DNA of 13,958 nt, taken from assembly GCA_964407525.1 (NCBI GenBank), contig CAYOWC010000107.1, positions 1-13,958 on the forward strand, in the 5' to 3' direction. Every line of letters starts with the position of its first letter. Position 1 is the stretch's first letter. The notes beneath the pieces were generated by a model. The model was not told where the DNA came from and ran no database searches. It saw only the letters and a list, made by a program, of their open reading frames with translations. The stretch is from DUZB01 sp964407525. GTDB taxonomy: Bacteria > Desulfobacterota > DSM-4660 > Desulfatiglandales > Desulfatiglandaceae. The translations under genes were made by a program, and so were the position numbers. Below are positions 6,443 through 11,099 of the stretch, piece by piece.

Positions 6443-7180
6443 TCAAAGATACAGGTCAAAATCAAACCGTACTTGTTTGAAGTTCCTCTGGATTGGCTCT
6501 GATATATTGGCGCCGATTCGGGCCATGAACAGGTTTTCAGGACGCATCATGATATTCGGTTCGTTTGTCCGGAACGTTTTAAATTCCTGCTGAGAAAATA
6601 TACTGATCAGCATATTCCGATAGTCCATGGCAGATATTCCTTCCAAATCCCATGTCCATGAGTACCCCACCATGTAGAAGATCTTCTCTTCTCTTAGCGG
6701 GTGGTCGATAAGGGAATGGAGAAGCTTTTTGGATATACCGAGGGATCGCCAAGGCCTGCCGATCTCGATGACCGAGATTTCCATCATGATCCCATTTCCT
6801 ACCCTTTCCCAGCGTTCCCCGGGATGGGGGTATTCCAAAATACCAAATCCGATGATTTTTCCATCGGGTGTAAATACCAGGGTCACATTCGCATCCGGCT
6901 TTGAAGCTGCTGTGACCAGGGTTTCTTTCTTGGAAACGATGGACCTGTATCCGGCGTATCTTGTGTAAGCATCTATAAACGTTAAGGATGCGATTTCATC
7001 AGGTTCGCAGAAAGAACTTAGGATAACCTTTCCTTGTCGGGTAGTCCATTCAACCTGTTTGCTATTTGCTAAGACCATCTTTTCGGGATAGTTCTGAAGC
7101 ACGGATCGCCCTCTCTTAGGTTGTGATATCGTCAATTCACTCAGTGGTATTTTTTTCAGCGTTGCTTGTTTAGGATGCAC
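6443..7180 (-). CDS. acuA: AcuA-like GNAT protein acetyltransferase
   Basis: 245 aa from GTG 7180. The C-terminal two thirds follow the Bacillus AcuA pattern as I remember it: LEYPHPGERWE (115-125), a GNAT motif A segment around EISVIEIGRPWRSLGISKKLL (134-154), YSWTWDLEG (173-181), the DYRNML segment, and ARIGANIS near 220. AcuA acetylates a lysine of AMP-forming acetyl-CoA synthetase and switches it off; acuB and acuC (the deacetylase) are not in view. The GTG start has no RBS, and a sigma-70-like promoter ends directly against it, so the real start may be ATG 7078 (residue 35). That would give 211 aa, matching the roughly 210 aa of AcuA and leaving an N-terminus that aligns from its first residues. 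It is transcribed away from the truncated hydrolase and towards the dipeptidase gene. Confidence 0.82.
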   Translation of the reverse strand: MHPKQATLKKIPLSELTISQPKRGRSVLQNYPEKMVLANSKQVEWTTRQGKVILSSFCEPDEIASLTFIDAYTRYAGYRSIVSKKETLVTAASKPDANVTLVFTPDGKIIGFGILEYPHPGERWERVGNGIMMEISVIEIGRPWRSLGISKKLLHSLIDHPLREEKIFYMVGYSWTWDLEGISAMDYRNMLISIFSQQEFKTFRTNEPNIMMRPENLFMARIGANISEPIQRNFKQVRFDFDLYL

Positions 7181-7208
7181 TATATAGGGAAACAGGGAGA
7201 TCCGTCAA
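7181..7208 (-). promoter_or_regulatory. Possible sigma-70 promoter of the acuA-like gene
   Basis: On the minus strand TTGACG (7208-7203) is followed after 16 bp by TATATA (7186-7181). Transcription would start inside the annotated 5' end, near 7174, which favours the internal ATG at 7078 as the real start. It lies back to back with the sigma-54-like element at 7223 on the plus strand. Confidence 0.35.
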
Positions 7209-7222
7209 AATGAAAACGTTGA

Positions 7223-7239
7223 TGGCATAGTTTATGCTG
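7223..7239 (+). promoter_or_regulatory. Sigma-54-type element overlapping the start of the hydrolase fragment
   Basis: TGGCATAGTTTATGCTG differs from the elements at 2521 and 9982 only at the eighth base (G for C) and the last base, and keeps the GG-N10-GC spacing. It overlaps ATG 7234 of the downstream fragment, so a transcript starting near 7249 could not include that ATG. It may be an orphan promoter brought next to a broken gene. Confidence 0.55.
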
Positions 7240-7620
7240 GAGATTGTAGCCTCCAAACACAATCATCCAGCAGGAGCATATGGCTACCGTATCGTAGAAG
7301 AAGGGAAAACGCTGGTTTATTGCACAGATGTGGAATATGTGGATGAAGTAGATCCTAATGTAGTGACTCTTTCAAAAAATGCCGATCTTCTCATGCACGA
7401 TGCCCAATACACTCAGGATGAATTGAAAGATAAAAGGGGTTGGGGACACTGCAGTTGGGAGCAAGCCGTGGAGATAGCTGAACAGGCTGCAGTGAAAAAA
7501 CCAGCTCTTTTTCATCACGATCCGGAACATAGTGACGGCTTTCTTTACAACATGGAAAAGGAATGCCGGAAACGGTTTCCTGACGCGTTTCTTGCGAAAG
7601 AAGGTGAAGTGATTGAGTGA
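7234..7620 (+). pseudogene. C-terminal fragment of an MBL-fold metallo-hydrolase
   Basis: 128 residues corresponding to the second half of metallo-beta-lactamase-fold hydrolases of about 250-300 aa. Visible family elements are HPAGAYGYRI (11-20), YCTDVEY (29-35), LMHDAQYT (53-60), the GHCSWEQAVEIA segment (71-82) and FHHDPEHSD (93-101). The N-terminal half, with the HxHxDH zinc-binding motif, is absent: upstream sequence leads straight into the divergent acuA-like gene. There is no Shine-Dalgarno before ATG 7234, and that ATG is inside a sigma-54-like element. Without the first zinc site it should be inactive as a hydrolase, so it is read as a remnant left by a deletion or partial insertion. 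The frame itself is undamaged, so the loss may be recent or the fragment may still serve as a partner protein. Confidence 0.72.
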
Positions 7621-7688
7621 TGAGGACGGTAAACTTAACAATCTGATTATACACGGTATATTTAGAGAATGCTGCTGCCGTAAGTAGA

Positions 7689-7705
7689 TGGCATGCTTTA
7701 TGCTC
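7689..7705 (+). promoter_or_regulatory. Sigma-54-type promoter upstream of the rhodanese gene
   Basis: TGGCATGCTTTATGCTC, GG-N10-GC spacing, one base different from the 2521/9982 elements within the first 16. It lies 127 bp upstream of ATG 7833. A small inverted repeat TATAC-ACG-GTATA is at 7648-7660, about 30 bp upstream. Confidence 0.65.
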
Positions 7706-7739
7706 AATAAAAAACGAGAGGGACAATCCCCTACATGAT

Positions 7740-7791
7740 AAAAAAGGAGGAAGACGTTTTAATATAAAAAAAGAGGAAGGTGTTTTAGTTA
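7740..7791 (+). repeat. Two tandem 26-bp purine-rich repeats in the rhodanese leader
   Basis: Two adjacent copies with a 26-bp period, each with a poly-A stretch, a GAGGAAG core and a GTTTTA end. Both contain Shine-Dalgarno-like GGAGG or GAGG without a useful start codon behind them; the working RBS follows at 7817-7823. They may be ribosome standby or RNA-binding sites, or duplication noise. Confidence 0.5.
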
Positions 7792-7832
7792 AAAACTGGA
7801 AAATAAAAATACGAAAAAAGGAGAATAAAATT

Positions 7833-9581
7833 ATGTTGAATAGGTGTAAAAGCTCAAAGGGCAAAGTAACCATTCTTTTGGGGATGGCGTTTTTCTGGGT
7901 GGCGCTATTGATCGCAGGGACCGCCACGGCCCAGGGAACGGGCCATCTGGTGAATACCAAATGGCTTGAGGATCACAAGGATGATCCGAACTTGGTGATC
8001 ATTGATGTCAGCAAGACCAAATATTATCTGAAAAACCACATTCCCGGTGCGGTAAATGGCTCATTCAGTGGGGAGGACTATATTTCTTACGGGATTGACA
8101 CATCTTACGGCGGGGATGATCTTCTTGTGGATCCCAATGCCTCTCTTGCATGGCATGCAGGGCCGCCTGATTACGTACAAACCGTGATGCGGAACCTTGG
8201 TATCAATAATGATTCCACCGTGGTTGTCTATGACGAAGGATCCCATTTCCACGCCGCCATGTTCCATTTCTCATTAACTTACCATGGTCATAAGCATGCC
8301 TATATCCTCGACGGTGGATTGGCAAAATGGGTTAGTGACGGCTATCCGAGCACAAAGGAGGCCCCCAAAGTAAAGCAGGGTGATTTTGTTGCAAGGATTG
8401 CAGACCCTTCCATGATCGTGGATACGGACCATGTGCTGACAAGGCTGTTCAAAAAAGACACCATCGTAGTTTATGCAGTGACCTCAAAGTGGTTCTATGG
8501 TGGGTATCTGGCCTATAACAGGCCGGGGCATATTCCCAGTTCCGTGCTGGCCCCGTATCCTGATCAGTTTCAGAAGGACAAAACCTGGAAACCCTATGAT
8601 GTCCTGAAGAGGCAGTACTTAGCCCAGGGAGTGCTTCCTGAAAAGGAAATCATTGTTTACTGCGGCGGTAATCCGGCTTCCACATCAGCCTATTTTACCC
8701 TGCGTCATGTGCTGGGTTACCCCAATGTTAAAGTCTACTACGATGCCACCATGGGGTGGCTTCGGGATCCAAGAGACCTGCCCATGCATCTCTACCAGAA
8801 CGAGCATCTCATCAGAGATCCCCTCTGGGTTCACTGGTGGGCAGGGAAGCGGATCCAGTACCTGTTGAGGGATCCCGGAACCATCGTGGTGGATGTGCGG
8901 CCCGAAGAGCAATATAATACGGGCCATATTGCCTATGCCGTCAACATTCCTGTCCTTGATCTCATGAGCAGGAATATGAGCCTGAAGGACTGGGAGACCT
9001 TTTTGGGACAGAAGGGGATCGGTAGACAGAAAGAGGTGGTTATTTATGATGAGCATAAGGGGGATGCCGCGAGCCTCATGTTCTGGCTCCTGGAATACCT
9101 TGGCCAGCCCAATGTTTCTATCATGAAGGGCGGGGTGACCGGATGGAATGACTGGAATCTCAAACTCACGAAAGATGAGCCGATCATGGCCTATCCCAAG
9201 ACCAAATTCGACGTGGCCATCAGCCCGGAGAACTTTGTGGCGACGACCCAGAAGGACAAACGCCTTGTTGACCCCGAAGTGAAACCGGACTTCTTCGGTT
9301 TTCCAAGGTTGTGGGTCGTCTCTTCAAAGGATGCTCACCCAACCGGGGTGCCCGCCAATGAGTACAAGCACATTCCATGGAACCAGAACCTTGATGAGAA
9401 CGGAAATCTCAAAAGCGCAGAAGAGCTTATTAAAGTGTACGAAGGGGCAGGCGTTCCCAAGTACGCCGAGATCGTATGCTATTCCGATTCCATTAAAGAT
9501 GCGGCAATGACCTATTATGCCCTCAGGACCCTTGGTTACCCAAGAGTCAGCGTCTACTTCCCCCGCAAAGGAGCAATATAG
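7833..9581 (+). CDS. Exported four-domain rhodanese (sulfurtransferase)
   Basis: 582 aa, ATG 7833 with AAAGGAG at 7817-7823. A basic start, a hydrophobic core (about residues 12-30) and A31-T-A33 before Q34 form a signal peptide, so the protein should be periplasmic. Four rhodanese modules follow at about 38-175, 185-325, 335-455 and 460-582. The position of the catalytic cysteine reads D134 in the first (VVVYDEGS), C277 in the second (IIVYCGGNPAST), D406 in the third (VVIYDEHK) and S551 in the fourth (IVCYSDS). Only the second can carry a persulfide; the fourth also ends abruptly after its last strand. Rhodaneses pass sulfane sulfur between thiosulfate or polysulfide and thiol acceptors. It has its own sigma-54-like promoter and a terminator 36 bp after the stop, so it looks monocistronic. 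Confidence 0.93.
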   Translation: MLNRCKSSKGKVTILLGMAFFWVALLIAGTATAQGTGHLVNTKWLEDHKDDPNLVIIDVSKTKYYLKNHIPGAVNGSFSGEDYISYGIDTSYGGDDLLVDPNASLAWHAGPPDYVQTVMRNLGINNDSTVVVYDEGSHFHAAMFHFSLTYHGHKHAYILDGGLAKWVSDGYPSTKEAPKVKQGDFVARIADPSMIVDTDHVLTRLFKKDTIVVYAVTSKWFYGGYLAYNRPGHIPSSVLAPYPDQFQKDKTWKPYDVLKRQYLAQGVLPEKEIIVYCGGNPASTSAYFTLRHVLGYPNVKVYYDATMGWLRDPRDLPMHLYQNEHLIRDPLWVHWWAGKRIQYLLRDPGTIVVDVRPEEQYNTGHIAYAVNIPVLDLMSRNMSLKDWETFLGQKGIGRQKEVVIYDEHKGDAASLMFWLLEYLGQPNVSIMKGGVTGWNDWNLKLTKDEPIMAYPKTKFDVAISPENFVATTQKDKRLVDPEVKPDFFGFPRLWVVSSKDAHPTGVPANEYKHIPWNQNLDENGNLKSAEELIKVYEGAGVPKYAEIVCYSDSIKDAAMTYYALRTLGYPRVSVYFPRKGAI

Positions 9582-9615
9582 AGCGCTAGTCCCTATCTAT
9601 CTGTTCTTAATACTA

Positions 9616-9666
9616 AAAGATCCCTGTACGGTCATTGCCCCGCACGGGGATCTCTTATGATTTTTT
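9616..9666 (+). terminator. Rho-independent terminator after the rhodanese gene
   Basis: AGATCCCTGTACGG (9618-9631) pairs with CCGCACGGGGATCT (9640-9653): 14 positions with one G-U-type pair and one mismatch, and an 8-nt loop. A six-T run lies at 9661-9666, 7 nt past the stem. It starts 36 bp after the rhodanese stop. Confidence 0.72.
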
Positions 9667-9691
9667 GAACGGAATACTTCGACTTCTATGA

Positions 9692-9738
9692 TTTCGGAGT
9701 TTTGCGAAAAGAATTTCGGAGTTTTTCGAATTGTAGCT
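9692..9738 (+). repeat. AT-rich degenerate repeat, copy C (two 22-bp half-units)
   Basis: TTTCGGAGTTTT occurs at 9692-9703 and again at 9714-9725, a 22-bp period. The whole matches copy B (6313-6360) through TTTTGCGAAAA and the second-half TTTTTC, and copy A more weakly. Confidence 0.45.
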
Positions 9739-9846
9739 TTAGAAATGATCAGGGAGATCAGATCGAGAAAGAAGTTTTTCTCGTCGGATGTCAGTATTCG
9801 GGTTTCACCGATCGTAGGCATCCAGTTTTAAATTTCCTGTTTTACG

Positions 9847-9871
9847 CATTCCCACGCAGAGCATGGGAATG
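9847..9871. repeat. REP-like palindromic element
   Basis: CATTCCCACGC (9847-9857), loop AGA, GCATGGGAATG (9861-9871). All pairs match except C9855/A9863; an original GCGTGGGAATG would pair perfectly. Very similar short palindromes (TTCCCACGC...GCGTGGGAA) are common dispersed repeats in many bacterial genomes. It lies 111 bp upstream of the -24 box at 9982, so a regulatory role cannot be excluded. Confidence 0.6.
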
Positions 9872-9981
9872 AGGAGAACGGCGGCGGCCCAAGCCTTGTC
9901 GAAGATCCCGTCTAAAGCGAAGCGAAAGCGGGAAACCTTTGAACCCCGAACCCAACTGTTTCATACGAGATCCGATTTTTA

Positions 9982-9998
9982 TGGCATACTTTATGCTT
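9982..9998 (+). promoter_or_regulatory. Sigma-54-type promoter upstream of the USP-receiver/Pat operon
   Basis: TGGCATACTTTATGCTT, identical over all 17 bases to the element at 2521, with GG-N10-GC spacing. Transcription would start near 10008, about 147 nt before ATG 10155. The leader contains a short GC-rich hairpin (CCCCGTCGGGG, about 10081-10091). Confidence 0.72.
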
Positions 9999-10154
9999 TT
10001 GTAGGAAATGAGTAAAATTACACACGGCGCGAAAAGGGCGCACAAGAATAAAGTGATATTTTTGAAACCGAGAACGAATTCCCCGTCGGGGTCGCGAATA
10101 TGGTGATTTACTTAAGGGGACCTGACATCGAGGCATAAAGGAGGAGAGACAAAA

Positions 10155-11063
10155 ATGGTGAAAAAGATTCTTGTTCCATTGGATGGAGCGCGGCATGCAG
10201 TTAGAATTATTGAGTTCGCCTCAAAAACAGCGAGGCAAGAAGGCGCCGCTGTTCATCTGGTTCATGTTGTGGAGAATACGGAAGTCCCCAAAGGGGTCAT
10301 GGATTATATTTATGGCGAAAAAATTAAAGAGGCTCCGGATGCAGTGTATTTAGAGATTTTAGGGCAAAGGATATTAGACAAAGCCGAAAATGAACTGAAA
10401 TCGAGGGGTATCAAGCATATCGTAAAAAGCATAATTAGTGGAGATCCTGCTGCAGAGATTCTTGATTATGCCGGATACAATAATGTGGATATGATTGTAA
10501 TCGGCAACCGAGGGTTGGGCAATAACAAGACAGGCCTTGGAAACGTTGCTGCGAAGGTTGTCAATTCGGCTGATGCAACATGCGTCATTGTAAGAAAAAA
10601 GCTGTTGGATGATAAAAAGATCCTCATTGTAGATGATGAACCGGATGTTTTGGAAACATTAGAAGAGATGCTAACCATGTGCGAAATAGTGAAAGCCTCG
10701 AGTTTCGATAAGGCTAAATCGCTTTTAGAAACCCAAGACTTTGATATAGCTATTTTAGATATCATGGGCGTTGATGGGTATAAACTTTTAGAAATTGCCA
10801 AACAGAAGAAAATCGTACCCGTTATGCTGACCGGTCACGCATTGAGTGCTGAAGATACGGTAACCTCGTACAGGAAAGGCGCTGCTTCTTTTGTTCCCAA
10901 AGATAAAATGGCCGAAATTGCGACCTATCTGAATGATGTATTAGAGGCCAGGAAAAATGGGATGCATTTATGGTGGCGTTGGCGTGAACGATTTGGCGCC
11001 TTTTTTGAGGAGCGGTTTGGAACCGAATGGCATAAGAAAGAAAAGGATTTTCTGGAAGATTGA
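10155..11063 (+). CDS. USP domain fused to a response-regulator receiver domain
   Basis: 302 aa, ATG 10155 with AAAGGAGGAG just upstream at 10137-10146. Residues 1-148 are a USP domain (ILVPLDGARHA start). Its nucleotide loop G117-N-R-G120 ... G129-N130 is one residue shorter than the usual G-x2-G-x9-G-S/T and has Asn for Ser/Thr, so ATP binding may be altered or lost. Residues 153-265 are a complete receiver domain: acidic pair D160-D161, phosphoacceptor D202, T226 and K249. A basic, aromatic tail (about 267-302, with WWRWRERF and FFEERFG) replaces an output domain. The protein would be cytosolic, with phosphorylation of D202 probably controlling partner binding. No histidine kinase is in the window. 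It lies under a sigma-54-like promoter and 36 bp before the Pat-type gene, so the two are probably one operon. Confidence 0.92.
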   Translation: MVKKILVPLDGARHAVRIIEFASKTARQEGAAVHLVHVVENTEVPKGVMDYIYGEKIKEAPDAVYLEILGQRILDKAENELKSRGIKHIVKSIISGDPAAEILDYAGYNNVDMIVIGNRGLGNNKTGLGNVAAKVVNSADATCVIVRKKLLDDKKILIVDDEPDVLETLEEMLTMCEIVKASSFDKAKSLLETQDFDIAILDIMGVDGYKLLEIAKQKKIVPVMLTGHALSAEDTVTSYRKGAASFVPKDKMAEIATYLNDVLEARKNGMHLWWRWRERFGAFFEERFGTEWHKKEKDFLED

Positions 11064-11099
11064 AAAACTAAATTTCCTGAGGTTTGAAAGGTAATCTCT

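Larger units (their letters stand above)
9667..9981. other. Non-coding stretch between the rhodanese and USP-receiver genes
   Basis: About 315 bp without a convincing gene. It contains AT-rich repeat copy C and a REP-like hairpin. A minus-strand frame of 74 codons (9597-9821) runs through the terminator hairpin and the repeat and has no good RBS, so it was not called. Confidence 0.5.

Noticed and set aside
7391..7960. 189-codon minus-strand ORF
   Set aside because: Antisense to the hydrolase fragment and the rhodanese 5' end; hydrophobic composition comes from reading A-rich leader DNA in reverse.
9597..9821. 74-codon minus-strand ORF
   Set aside because: It runs through the rhodanese terminator hairpin and repeat copy C, has no well-placed RBS and no recognisable family.
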